From the NCBI GenBank assembly GCA_050011195.1, contig JBEKJO010000002.1:1-64000 (forward strand): a stretch of DNA of 64,000 nt. Direction: 5' to 3'. A program made the position numbers and the translations under genes. This stretch comes from PALSA-1440 sp050011195 (GTDB taxonomy: Bacteria; Verrucomicrobiota; Verrucomicrobiia; Limisphaerales; UBA8199). This document shows, piece after piece, positions 36,901-44,091 of the stretch; within the stretch, counting starts at the first letter, position 1, and the number at the start of each line of letters is the position of its first letter. Under the pieces are notes generated by a model. It searched no databases. It had not been told where the DNA came from and was given only the letters and a program-made list of their open reading frames with translations.

Positions 36901-37177
36901 CCGCCTCCAGGCGCGTGATCTTCTCTTCCGGCTTGTTGCCCTGGATATTGCCTTCCAGCGCGATCTTCTGCCCGATGGCCTTCACCGCCTCGGCGTAGGC
37001 CCGGTCCTTGAGCGCGCCCTGGATAATGGGTTCGAGGTTGGTGATGGCGGTCTTGGGCAGGCCCTTCGCGATGGCCTCCTCGACTTGTTTCCATTGCGCG
37101 TCGCGCGGGCCGGCGAGGGTGGTTGAGGCAAATGTGTTCACAACAACAAAGGCAACGACCAATAGCGTTCGGTTCAT
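30935..37177 (-). CDS. Alpha-2-macroglobulin family protein with thioester
   Basis: 2080 residues from the ATG at 37177, which opens a signal peptide (MNRTLLVVAFVVVNTFASTTLAG). The N-terminal 350 residues are helical repeats. An MG2 domain follows (FFTDRAIYRPGQTIQYKG), then macroglobulin domains, the A2M domain (ETAFFFPQLTSDSNGVVRMTFTM) and the thioester CSEQ (YPYECSEQTF, Cys at about residue 1509), then the TED helices. Such proteins trap proteases in the periplasm after bait cleavage. Two repeat arrays are translated within it: octamers at about residues 1080-1104 and nonamers at about 1731-1746 (FNSFNSFNSSNS). Neither breaks the frame. A pbpC gene, a common partner, is not adjacent. Confidence 0.93.
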   Translation of the reverse strand: MNRTLLVVAFVVVNTFASTTLAGPRDAQWKQVEEAIAKGLPKTAITNLEPIIQGALKDRAYAEAVKAIGQKIALEGNIQGNKPEEKITRLEAEIAKAPKEMAPLMDTLLAEWYWQYFQQNRWRFMRRTATADPPGKDFMTWDLPRLFREIDRQFQKALAAEKVLKATPISAWNDLLRKGTMPDSYRPTLYDFIAHEALEFYTSGEQAAAKPEDAFELSADSPVLDSAEKFMGWQPAAGADTDSPVLKAIQLYRDLLRFHQSDPAPSLAFADADLERLTWGWNTAFGEEKNKRYQAALETFIRAYADFDISALAIEREARVVQQEGDLVAARKLALRGVELFPQSPGGKLCRNLVTEIEAKSASITTERVWNAPWPAITVRYRNVEAVYFRAIPYDWEVFLDKHHNRPENLNDKERREILARKPALEWSAKLPPTSDYKEKTFATPAPDSLKPGFYFIAASHDPKFGEGDNIVSMTDVWVSDLALVTRTREGRIEGFVLKADSGEPVVGAEVSVWHLDNQGQRVADPTLTMDENGFFSLKPSKNRSYLFRARHNGQELATAADIWTYNRQDEQPHGPVTHTFFFTDRAIYRPGQTIQYKGICLWVDGTKDNYEVLKGEPLTVVFKDVNDKEIARQKQRANDYGSFAGSFTAPRDRLMGQMSLQVEGRALGDAQFRVEEYKRPKFEVTLDAPKAAAKLNERVSLSGHAVNYTGAAVDGAVVKYRVVREVRMPWWWGWWRGGRPRGESQEIAHGTARTATDGSFQIEFAARPDPKVPEKDEPTFVFQINADVTDSAGETRSADRAIRVGYTALEAMISADDWQTDGKPVELKLETKTLDGEPQVAEGSVKIYDLQGPEKVRRPPLSGPQPWRYGGEFGGGDADEGEPGKDLSNPNNWPLGKVVAEKGFTTDTNGVAKLSFKLAAGAYRAVLETQDRFGKKVTGKLPVQVLQPEATKLALRIPQLIAAPDWELQPGQEFMALWGTGYDEGRAFIEIEHRHQMIQRYWTRAGQTQQQIKLAVTEAMRGGFFVHVTYVRENRAYLESRKISVPWKNKDLDLKWEHFVSKLQPNQKETWTLLVSKRSDGVMEKWSNGTTNPPALQPSSTPERLAAEMVATLYDESLDAFAPLDWLHRFPIFREDDSLVQSQFANTPMGFQQVFGSWGRPYERVEITYRSFPPDLTRNLWRFQFYARRRALGVTFGGLADAKDEIANAPMAMAAAAPATASAAPAPGAFLLEMANADRATGPEEALFDKMGPSVAGGAAKQPAPPKPDLSKVTARKNLNETAFFFPQLTSDSNGVVRMTFTMPEALTKWRFLGFAHDQSVRSGLLEDHAVTAKDLMVQPNPPRFLREGDTVEFTVKVSNQTDKPLRGNVQLTFNQALDSQPADQLLGNAKPEQDFDIPAKESRSCAWRIHVPDGCGFLTYKAVGAAANVSDGEEGYLPVLSSRILVTESLPLPIRGPATKQFEFTKLLKSGDSKTLQNQSLVVQMVSNPAWYAVLALPYLMEYPYECSEQTFNRLYANALARTIANSDPKIRRILDQWKNTPALESPLQKNQDLKAVMIEETPWLRQADNESQARRNIGILFDDNRLNYETEATLRKLTEMQLGDGRWPWFPGGPGNDYITLYITTGFGRLRHLGVDIDAARAIRSLYRLDAWMTEEYERIQTRPEPDKYVPSATDALYLYGRSFFLKDKPVAPPHKTAIEFFLKQAHKFWLKTDCRQTQGHLALALHRFNSFNSFNSSNSVNDSTPRDIMKSIKERSVSNEEMGMFWRDTELSWWWYRAPIETQALMIEAFDEVMGDLPAVEDCRVWLLKQKQTQDWKTTKATADAVYALLLRGKDILSSEALVQVKLDGVDVTPNLGRVSVPASPNRSTAEKGKGLSGASPSPAVEPGTGFYEYRFTPTDIKPKLGDITVRKLDQGVAWGSVNWQYLEDMSKVTPYEGTPLKLNKTLYLKVNTAKGPVLEPVKGPLSVGDELVVRVELRVDRDMEYVHLKDQRGSGTEPVNVISRYKYQDGLAYYESTRDTASHFFIDYLPKGAYVFEYSTRVQLRGQYQTGVAQIQCMYAPEFNSHSQSLPLTVK
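31943..31987. repeat. Nonamer tandem array inside the macroglobulin gene
   Basis: Five 9-bp units GTTAACTGA, GTTAGATGA, GTTAAAGGA, GTTAAAAGA, GTTAAAGCG. Read on the coding strand they give FNSFNSFNSSNSVN. Because 9 bp is three codons, unit gain or loss would keep the frame. Confidence 0.88.
33869..33940. repeat. Octamer arrays in inverted orientation inside the macroglobulin gene
   Basis: Direct units TGGAGTGC, TGGAGGGT, TGGAGTGC, TGGAGGGT (33869-33900), one hybrid unit, then inverted-type units CCATTACT, CCATTTCT, CCATTACT, CCATCACT (33909-33940). Same unit family and dyad plan as the array between lptB and hprK at 11400. The array is translated in frame as a Ser/Asn/Pro-rich insert. Confidence 0.88.
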
Positions 37178-37464
37178 AGCATGTCCAGTTTCAAGCAAAC
37201 TTTCCTTCATTAGACGGCAAGGGATGGTTTGTGCTCCGGGAAAGGCTTTGGCAAGCGAATCCTTATCCCTGCTCATCGGCTCGCAACGTAGGCTCCCAGA
37301 CCAACTGGAACAAGGTGATAATCCGGGTCATGTCGGCTTGGGCAAGCGTGGGCCAGGGTGGCGAAAAGCGGCAAAACTGAGCGGCTTTTCGGTTGCATCC
37401 GCAACCTTTTATCCTATGATGGCGGCCGGCGGTGGGGGAGACGCGCGGGAAAGATGAACTCGGA

Positions 37465-38328
37465 ATGAAGCAGGCACAAAACGAACAATCGGAAGCCGGG
37501 ATGCAGAGGGACGCCCTTGGCCTGGGCCAGAGGTCCGTTTATCTCAATTCCGCCGCCTTGGTTCTCGGTTTTTTCCTGCTCGCTCTCTCCAGCATCCACG
37601 CTACCGATTCGCCGGTCCGGCGGGAATGGACGGTCGATGGCGTCGTCCGCCAGGCATTGGTGTATGCGCCCTCCCAGGCCCGGGGCGAAGCGGCGCCGGT
37701 CGTCTTCGTGTTTCATGGGCGCGGCGGGACGATGCACAATGCCGCCCGCAACTTCGGCTACCACACACTCTGGCCCGAGTCGATCGTGGTCTATCCGCAG
37801 GGCGTTCCCACGCCGGGAGTATTGATCGATCTGGAGGGCAAGATGCCCGGCTGGCAGTACGGCATCGGTGACCACGGCGACCGCGACCTGAAGTTTTTCG
37901 ACGCCATGCTGGCGAGTCTCAAGGAGGATTACGGCGTGGACGAAAAGCGCATTTATGCCACCGGCCTCTCGAATGGCGGCGCGTTCACCTATCTGCTCTG
38001 GGCAACCCGGGGGGACATCTTCGCGGCCTTCGCCCCGTGCGCCGCGGCCGCGCCGCAGATGGCCCGGCGGTTCAAGCCCAAACCCGTCCTGCATCTTGCG
38101 GGCGAGAAGGATTCACTGGTGAAATTCGAGTGGCAGCAGCAGACGATAGACGTGCTGCGGCGGATCAACCAGTGTGGCGACGGTGAGCCGTGGGAACCGG
38201 GGTGTACGCTCTATCCGTCGAAGATCGGCGCGCCCGTCGTCGCCTTCATCCACCCGGGCGGCCACGAGTTTCCGGCGAAGGCGCCGGCGATTATTGTGAA
38301 GTTCTTCAAGCAGCACGCGAAACCCTGA
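37465..38328 (+). CDS. Exported polyhydroxybutyrate depolymerase-like esterase
   Basis: 287 residues from ATG 37465; ATG 37501 is an alternative. A hydrophobic signal (LNSAALVLGFFLLALSS) precedes an alpha/beta-hydrolase domain of the LpqC/CE1 type: VVFVFHGRGGTMHNAA (oxyanion region), ESIVVYPQGV, the nucleophile elbow GLSNGGAFTYLLW, and the closing histidine in HPGGHEFP. These enzymes split short polyesters or feruloyl/acetyl esters on plant polysaccharides; given the glycosidase-like gene next door, an esterase role on polysaccharides is plausible. The stop is 38 bp before the next start. Confidence 0.85.
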   Translation: MKQAQNEQSEAGMQRDALGLGQRSVYLNSAALVLGFFLLALSSIHATDSPVRREWTVDGVVRQALVYAPSQARGEAAPVVFVFHGRGGTMHNAARNFGYHTLWPESIVVYPQGVPTPGVLIDLEGKMPGWQYGIGDHGDRDLKFFDAMLASLKEDYGVDEKRIYATGLSNGGAFTYLLWATRGDIFAAFAPCAAAAPQMARRFKPKPVLHLAGEKDSLVKFEWQQQTIDVLRRINQCGDGEPWEPGCTLYPSKIGAPVVAFIHPGGHEFPAKAPAIIVKFFKQHAKP

Positions 38329-38366
38329 AGAAGGCTTCCCTGTTTCCCTCGTCTGGTTTGACACGA

Positions 38367-41300
38367 ATGCAACTGGCGCACCCCCGCAAGTCCGGTCTGT
38401 TCCAGCTTCAACTGAGCTGCCTCTCCGCTTTCGCGTTCCTCTCCATTCTCAACCCCATTCACACCCCGGCCGGGCCGGAACCGGTGCCATCAAGAGGCGC
38501 TGTCTTCTTCGACCGCCTGCCGGGCTGCAATGAGACCCTGGCCCGGGAGATCAGCAGTCAAGTGCGCGCCGCCGGCTACGCGACCGAGTTCGTCGGCACG
38601 ACCGTCTTGACCAACCCGGCGCTGCTGACGGCCAGGCATTATGACCTGCTGGTCCTGCCCGGGGCGCGCTCGTTGCCGATGGCCGCGGCGCCGGCGATTA
38701 AGGGCTATTTGCAGGAGGGCGGCGGCCTGCTGGCCCTCGGGCTGCCGGCGTGGCAATCACCGCTCTACCCGATCAAGGGCCAATGGGTCTCCCGGGACAG
38801 TTACGAGCAGGCAGTCGCCACGCAACGGGCGCAACATATTGTGGAGGACTTTGCGCGGGCTGATTTGTCGCGCTGGACGCGGTCGGCGGGGGAAGCGGGC
38901 GCGAAAGCAGAGTATGAACTGACCGATACGGATCATGGCAAGGCGCTGCACGTGAAGGTCGGGCATCTGGGCGGATGGGAAACCTTGGGCTCTCCGGCGT
39001 TGGTGCGGCCGTTTCCGCCGGGTCACACGCTGACCTGTTTCCGCGCGAAGGGCGCCCCGCGCACGCGCCAGCTCGCCTTCGAATGGAAGGAAGAGGACGG
39101 GTCGCGCTGGATTGCGACGGTGGATCTGACCCCGGAGTGGCAGGACTACACGTTGCTGCCGGACCGGTTCAAGGCCTGGCCGGTGCCCGCCCCGGGCGAG
39201 AAACGCCGCGGCTTTCACCCGAACAAGGCCGTGAGTTGCTGTGTCGGCCTCGCGCTGTCGCACACGGCGCTGGAAGGGGACAAGCACGAATATTGGTTCA
39301 ATAACCTGGGCACCGCGCCGAACCCCTTCGCCGACGACGTGCCGCCGGCGGAACCGCAGATTCCAGGGCTGGAGTCCGTCTCCCCCAGCTACCAATGCTA
39401 CCCCATCACGACGCCTGTGCTCGTGCGCGCCGACCATCAAAAGGCCGCACTGGAGGACTGGGAAAAGCTCCCTGCCGTTCCAAGCTCAATAAAGAATGCT
39501 CAGACCCACGAGTCGGAACCCGGCGCTCGCACTCCCGGAAGCCAACACTTTCCCTTGCTGTCTTCGGATTTCGGATTTCGGATTTCGGATTTCGACCTTC
39601 TGGGCCTCCAGCCGCGGGCGCGGGGCGTGGGATTCAATCAAGAGCGGGCGTTCCGATGGGAGCCGCTGCTGGGAGCTTACGACGCGGCCACACAGGATTA
39701 TCGCGGGGCGGTGGGGGCGCTGGTGGTAAACGTCGAACCGCCCTTCCGCGGCAGTGTGTGGGCGGCCTTCACGCCGGCGGACGTGGCCTTTTACCGGCAG
39801 CCGGTCGTGACCAATTGCTTGCATCAGGTGCTGTCGCGTATGAAACGAGGCGTCTTCCTCAGCGAAGGCGGGACTGAGTTCTTCACCGTCTTTGCGGGGC
39901 AGCAGTTCAAAGCCGGAGCGCGCGTGGTGAACTTCGGCCGAGAGACGGTCAGCAACCTTCACGTTTCGGTGACGTTCCTGGATGGCAAAGGCGCGCCGCG
40001 CCGGACGGTGCTCCAGCAGGGCGCAATGGCGCTCGCGCCCGGCGAAGCGAAGGCGGTCGAGCAGGATGGCCTTTCCCGAAATGCCGGTGAAGCCGGCGTC
40101 TCGGTCAGTTTGACCCTGGCCGGCGCGCCGATTGACGGGCTGCGCCATGAGCTGGGCGTGTGGGAACCCAAAGCGAAATCGGAGTTCATCGAGGCGCGCG
40201 ACGGCGGGTTCTGGTTGCGCGACAAACCGTGGAAGGCGCATGGGGTGAACTACATGCCCTCCAGTGGGATTGGCCTGTCCAACGGCCATTACTTCGAGGC
40301 GTGGCTGGGGCGCGGCGCCTATGATCCCGAGGTGATCGAGCGCGATTTGCGGCGCGTCAAAGCCCTGAATCTGAACGCGGTGAGCGTGTTCGTTCACCAT
40401 GAATCGCTCAGTTCGCAACACCTGCTCGACTTCCTGCGCCGCTGCGACGCGCTCGGCCTGCACGTCAACCAATCCCTCCGGCCCGGTACACCCATGGACT
40501 TCCAGTGGCGGGAGATGAAGGAACTGATCGAGTTCTGCCGGCTGGCGCAGAACGACACGGTATTTGCCTACGACCTGGCCTGGGAACCAAGCCACGGCGA
40601 CCAGGCGCACCAGCAACAGGCCTACGCCAAACTTTGGACCGACTGGGTCCTCAAGCGTTACGGCACACTCGCCGCCGCCGAAAAAGCCTGGGCCGCACCC
40701 GCCCCGCGCCCGGAGAAGCCTTCGGATTTCGGATTTCGGATTTCGGACTTCTCCACTCCTCCCATGTCCCAGCTCACCCACGATGGCCCCTGGCGCAAGC
40801 TCGTCGCCGATTACCGCCTCTTCCTCGATGACCTTCTGCGCGAGAAGTATTCCGCCGCGCGACAACTCGTGCACTCCATTGACCCGCATCACGCCGTCAG
40901 CTTCCGCATGTCGTGCGCCGGCGATCCCACATATAACTGGGACGCCGCCCTGCCCTACGATTTTTACGGCCTCGCGGATGCCGTGGACCTATGGGCGCCC
41001 GAAGCCTATGGCCGCATCGGCGATTGGGAACGTGTCCGGGCCGGCGATTTCACCGCCGCCTATGCCCGCCTGTGCGATGCCCGCAAACCGCTGATGTGGG
41101 CGGAAATGGGCTATACCGTATGGGACATGAATCGCATGGCCCCCGACCCGGAGAAACTCGCCTTCGAGGGCCGTTACTACGCGGACTTCTACCGCATGAT
41201 GATCGAATCGGGCGCGGACGGCGTCTTCTTCTGGTGGTATCCCGGCGGCTTCCGTCTCGGCGAGAACAGCGACTTCGGCATCATCAACCCCGACGGCACA

Positions 41301-41519
41301 GACCGCCCCGTGACGAAAATTATCCGCGGCGAAGGGCCGCGTTTTCTCCACGCCCCCAAACCCGCTAAACCCGACTACTGGATCGCCGTGGACCGCGACC
41401 GCGACTCGCGCGGGCTGTTCGGCATCTGCCAGGCCGTCCAAGCCGACTTCTGGCAGGCCATTGCTGAAGGCCGCCACCCCGCCCTCAAGTGGGAATCCCG
41501 GCCCGGCACAGCCAAATAG
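38367..41519 (+). CDS. Exported glycoside-hydrolase-like TIM-barrel protein
   Basis: 1050 residues from ATG 38367, which gives a signal peptide (QLSCLSAFAFLSILNPIHT). Residues about 40-140 look like a class I glutamine-amidotransferase/ThuA-type domain (YDLLVLPGARSLP, LQEGGGLLALGLP), followed by a carbohydrate-binding-like beta domain. From about residue 620 comes a GH42/GH5-like barrel: VWLRDKPWKAHGVNYMPSS in outline, YDLAWEPSHGD with a candidate acid/base Glu, and LMWAEMGYTVWDM with a candidate nucleophile Glu. The exact GH family is uncertain. Two heptamer arrays are translated at about residues 399-411 and 785-795 and give the same peptide, SDFGFRISDF, twice. Confidence 0.75.
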   Translation: MQLAHPRKSGLFQLQLSCLSAFAFLSILNPIHTPAGPEPVPSRGAVFFDRLPGCNETLAREISSQVRAAGYATEFVGTTVLTNPALLTARHYDLLVLPGARSLPMAAAPAIKGYLQEGGGLLALGLPAWQSPLYPIKGQWVSRDSYEQAVATQRAQHIVEDFARADLSRWTRSAGEAGAKAEYELTDTDHGKALHVKVGHLGGWETLGSPALVRPFPPGHTLTCFRAKGAPRTRQLAFEWKEEDGSRWIATVDLTPEWQDYTLLPDRFKAWPVPAPGEKRRGFHPNKAVSCCVGLALSHTALEGDKHEYWFNNLGTAPNPFADDVPPAEPQIPGLESVSPSYQCYPITTPVLVRADHQKAALEDWEKLPAVPSSIKNAQTHESEPGARTPGSQHFPLLSSDFGFRISDFDLLGLQPRARGVGFNQERAFRWEPLLGAYDAATQDYRGAVGALVVNVEPPFRGSVWAAFTPADVAFYRQPVVTNCLHQVLSRMKRGVFLSEGGTEFFTVFAGQQFKAGARVVNFGRETVSNLHVSVTFLDGKGAPRRTVLQQGAMALAPGEAKAVEQDGLSRNAGEAGVSVSLTLAGAPIDGLRHELGVWEPKAKSEFIEARDGGFWLRDKPWKAHGVNYMPSSGIGLSNGHYFEAWLGRGAYDPEVIERDLRRVKALNLNAVSVFVHHESLSSQHLLDFLRRCDALGLHVNQSLRPGTPMDFQWREMKELIEFCRLAQNDTVFAYDLAWEPSHGDQAHQQQAYAKLWTDWVLKRYGTLAAAEKAWAAPAPRPEKPSDFGFRISDFSTPPMSQLTHDGPWRKLVADYRLFLDDLLREKYSAARQLVHSIDPHHAVSFRMSCAGDPTYNWDAALPYDFYGLADAVDLWAPEAYGRIGDWERVRAGDFTAAYARLCDARKPLMWAEMGYTVWDMNRMAPDPEKLAFEGRYYADFYRMMIESGADGVFFWWYPGGFRLGENSDFGIINPDGTDRPVTKIIRGEGPRFLHAPKPAKPDYWIAVDRDRDSRGLFGICQAVQADFWQAIAEGRHPALKWESRPGTAK
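39563..39597. repeat. Heptamer array (TTCGGAT type) inside the glycosidase-like gene, first
   Basis: Four perfect TTCGGAT units (39563-39590) and one degenerate unit. Translated as SDFGFRISDF. The surrounding stretch (about 39475-39600) is Ser/Pro/Glu-rich and looks like an insertion between conserved segments. Confidence 0.88.
40721..40748. repeat. Heptamer array (TTCGGAT type) inside the glycosidase-like gene, second
   Basis: Three TTCGGAT units and one TTCGGAC, in the same reading frame as the first array, again giving SDFGFRISDF, in a loop between barrel elements. Confidence 0.88.
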
Positions 41520-41532
41520 CCAATACGGCCAG

Positions 41533-42921
41533 CTATAACCTCCACGGCTCCCGCATCTTGCGGCCCAGCAGGCGAAGGTTGGCTTCTTCATCGCCCGGGA
41601 AGTGTTCTTTCTGCGGGTCCCACACCAGCTTGCGGTTGAGGTGCAAAGCGATCTCGCTCAGATGGCAGAGCGAATCGGATTGGACTGACTCGTCTATCGG
41701 GCACACGGTTTCCGCGCGGCTCTTGACGCAGTCCAGGAAGTTGCGCGTATGGTCGGCGCTCTTGGTAAGCTGGACCTTGAACGAGTCTTCGCGCTGGTCA
41801 ATCAGACTTTCGGGCTGAAGGTTGATCCCGCTGCGATCAACGTGGACCCAGCCCTCAGTGCCTTCGAAGGCAGTGCCGTGATCGGTGATCCGGCGGTAGC
41901 GCTTCTTCCATTCCTGCTCGTGCTCCCAGAGGTCGCACGACGGCGCTTCCGGATTGGGATGATTGGGCGTGCCCTCGAAGCGCAAGGTCACGCCGCTGCC
42001 GAACTTCATATTTACGTTCCATGCGGTGGCCGTGTCGCAGATGCCTTCGGCATGGAAGGTTCCGCGGCCATCCACTTCGACGGGTCCGTCGAGCAGCTCG
42101 CCGCCGCCCCAGACGGCGATGTCCATCGGATGAATGCCCCAGCCGGCGATGAAGCCGACGGCCAGGTCGCGAATATACCACCACGTCTTTTTCGCGCCCG
42201 GCCCGGCGACCAGGTCCTGCGTGTGCGGCCGGAACGGCGCCGGCCCCAGCCACAGATCGTAATTCAATCCCGGGGGAACCGGAACGACTTGAGTTGAGCC
42301 GCCCGGCGCGCTGGCCGGCCCCCAGACGTTGATGTGCTGAAGCTTGCCGATGCAGCCGTTGCGGACCAGCTCGCAGGCGAGCCGAAAGATGCGCGAAGAG
42401 CGCTGCTGGGTGCCGAATTGAAAGACCCGTTTGTGGTGATGCACTTCCTTCCGCAAGGTCCAGTCCTCGGTCAAGTTGAGGCCCATTGGCTTTTCCAGGT
42501 AAACGTCCTTGCCCGCCCGCACCGCCGCCAGCGCCGTCAGCACGTGCCAGTGGTCGGGCGTCGCGATGAGGACCGCGTCAATGCCTTTGCGGGCGACCAG
42601 CTCGCGGAAGTCGCCATACGTCGCGCAGTCCTTGTTCTGGTAATGCTGGTTGACGCGGTCGCGCGCCTGTTCGAGGTGGTCTTTCATGACATCGCACACG
42701 GCGACAACCTGCGCGTCTTTCTGACCGAGGAAGTTGCCCATGTCCCCCTGTCCCTGCGGGCCAACGCCAATGCAGCCGACCGCAATCCGGTTGCCCGGCG
42801 CGACGCTGCCCGACTTGCCCAGGGCGGAAGCGGGAATGATGGAAGGAAAAGCCGCGGCTGAGAGTGCCAGCCCGGTGGTCTGCTTCAGGAATTGCCGTCG
42901 TGTGGAGCAACTGTCGTTCAT
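41533..42921 (-). CDS. Tat-exported Gfo/Idh/MocA oxidoreductase
   Basis: 462 residues with a twin-arginine signal (STRRQFLKQTTGLALSAAAF). Rossmann motif VGCIGVGPQGQGDMGNF and EKP signature in YLEKPMGLNLTED. The C-terminal domain (GWGIHPMDIAVWGGGELLDGP, LRFEGTPNHPN) is typical of the large exported group in Planctomycetota and Verrucomicrobiota. The cofactor is loaded in the cytosol before export, which explains the Tat signal. Probably oxidises or reduces a glycoside in the periplasm. It converges with the glycosidase-like gene, 13 bp away. Confidence 0.92.
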   Translation of the reverse strand: MNDSCSTRRQFLKQTTGLALSAAAFPSIIPASALGKSGSVAPGNRIAVGCIGVGPQGQGDMGNFLGQKDAQVVAVCDVMKDHLEQARDRVNQHYQNKDCATYGDFRELVARKGIDAVLIATPDHWHVLTALAAVRAGKDVYLEKPMGLNLTEDWTLRKEVHHHKRVFQFGTQQRSSRIFRLACELVRNGCIGKLQHINVWGPASAPGGSTQVVPVPPGLNYDLWLGPAPFRPHTQDLVAGPGAKKTWWYIRDLAVGFIAGWGIHPMDIAVWGGGELLDGPVEVDGRGTFHAEGICDTATAWNVNMKFGSGVTLRFEGTPNHPNPEAPSCDLWEHEQEWKKRYRRITDHGTAFEGTEGWVHVDRSGINLQPESLIDQREDSFKVQLTKSADHTRNFLDCVKSRAETVCPIDESVQSDSLCHLSEIALHLNRKLVWDPQKEHFPGDEEANLRLLGRKMREPWRL

Positions 42922-43045
42922 ATTGAAATGGTTGGCCTGGTCAGTGTTTCAGAATCGTTCACAGCGGGATCACCCACGCCGCGCCCGCAGCATGGCACGG
43001 GTGGGGAAAGGATGGAAGTGCAAAATAGCTCTCATCCAGGAACCT

Positions 43046-43114
43046 GTAGCCGCCGACGGGAGTCGGCGCACTTTTCCTCAGTCGCAAAAAACCGGCGCCG
43101 CCGTCGTCGGCTAC
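43046..43114. repeat. Palindromic intergenic element, copy 3
   Basis: The left arm at 43046-43069 matches the copy 1 stem with one change; the right arm (43093-43114) is partly eroded. The loop keeps CTCAGTCGC, the part also shared by copies 1 and 2. It lies between the divergently transcribed Tat oxidoreductase and ThuA genes. Confidence 0.8.
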
Positions 43115-43192
43115 GATTTCTTGAATCCGCCCCCCCGGGCGCAGGGCGGTTTTTCCTTTCGGCAGCCGGCCCCGCCCTGTTATAAGCAAGAA

Positions 43193-43951
43193 ATGAAAAT
43201 ACCGCGCATGTTCTTCACGTTCGGCTGCCTGTTGGGTTTGCTCCTCTCGTCGTTGCCCCTGGCGGCCGGTTCACCCAAGGCGTTGCCCCACAAGATCCGC
43301 GTGCTGGTCGTGACGGGCGGACATCCGTTCGAGAAGGAGCCGTTCTTCAAGCTGTTCCAGGATAACCCCGATATTACTTACCAGGCGGTCGAGCATCCCA
43401 ACGCGCACGCGCTGCTCAAAGCCGAGGCCGCCAAACAATACGATGTGATCGTGACGTATGACTACAATCAGAAGATCACCGAGGAAGCGAAGGCGGATTT
43501 TGTGGCGCGGCTTAAGGACGGGAAGGGGTTGGTGGTCTTGCACCACGCCATCGCCACGTACCCGACCTGGCCGGAATACTGGAATATCATCGGCGCGCAC
43601 TACTACCTCGCGAAGACCAACATTAACGGCGTGGAAAAGCCGCGCTCAGCGTACAAGCACGGGATGGACTTCCGAATCCACGTCGCGGATGCGCGGCATC
43701 CGGTGACCCGGGGAATGACCGATTTCGACATGCACGACGAGACCTACAAGTGGTTCGACGTGGCCAGGGAATGCCACCCGCTGCTGACCACGGATGAGCC
43801 TGAAAGCAACCAAGTAATCGCCTGGGCCAAGACTTACAAAGGCGCGCGGGTGGTTTATATCCAGTCCGGCCACGACCATACCGCCTACGAGAACCCCAAC
43901 TACCAGCAATTCCTCCGGCAGGCCATTCGTTGGACCGCGCGCAAAGGTTGA
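43193..43951 (+). CDS. Exported ThuA-like domain protein
   Basis: 252 residues from ATG 43193 with a signal peptide (MFFTFGCLLGLLLSSLPLAAG). ThuA fold, related to class I glutamine amidotransferases: IRVLVVTGGHPFEKEPF, YDVIVTYDYNQKITEEAKADF, GKGLVVLHHAIATYPTWPEYWNIIGAHYY, and a C-terminal PVTRGMTDFDMHDETYKWF. ThuA takes part in trehalose or keto-sugar metabolism in rhizobia; in Verrucomicrobiota such exported forms cluster with Gfo/Idh/MocA and DUF1080 genes, as in this window. The precise reaction is unknown. Confidence 0.87.
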   Translation: MKIPRMFFTFGCLLGLLLSSLPLAAGSPKALPHKIRVLVVTGGHPFEKEPFFKLFQDNPDITYQAVEHPNAHALLKAEAAKQYDVIVTYDYNQKITEEAKADFVARLKDGKGLVVLHHAIATYPTWPEYWNIIGAHYYLAKTNINGVEKPRSAYKHGMDFRIHVADARHPVTRGMTDFDMHDETYKWFDVARECHPLLTTDEPESNQVIAWAKTYKGARVVYIQSGHDHTAYENPNYQQFLRQAIRWTARKG

Positions 43952-43974
43952 GAATCGGAGGGGGCGTCACATGA

Positions 43975-44077
43975 GTTAAATCGGTTAAATCGGTTAAATA
44001 AGGAAGACCCAGTGCGGGCTTGGCCCATTTAACCCATTTAACTCATTTAACTCATTTAACCCATGTAGCCCATTTAA
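43975..44077. repeat. Nonamer arrays in inverted orientation (GTTAAATCG / CCCATTTAA)
   Basis: Three direct units GTTAAATCG, GTTAAATCG, GTTAAATAA (43975-44001), a 22-bp spacer, then six inverted-type units CCCATTTAA, CCCATTTAA, CTCATTTAA, CTCATTTAA, CCCATGTAG, CCCATTTAA (44024-44077). The array ends 14 bp before the DUF1638 start. Confidence 0.88.
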
Positions 44078-44091
44078 CCTCCTTGACTGTC

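Noticed and set aside
44020..44091. N-terminal extension of the DUF1638 protein
   Set aside because: It is translated nonamer array (HLTHLTHLTH). The family begins at MFYKVIACE.
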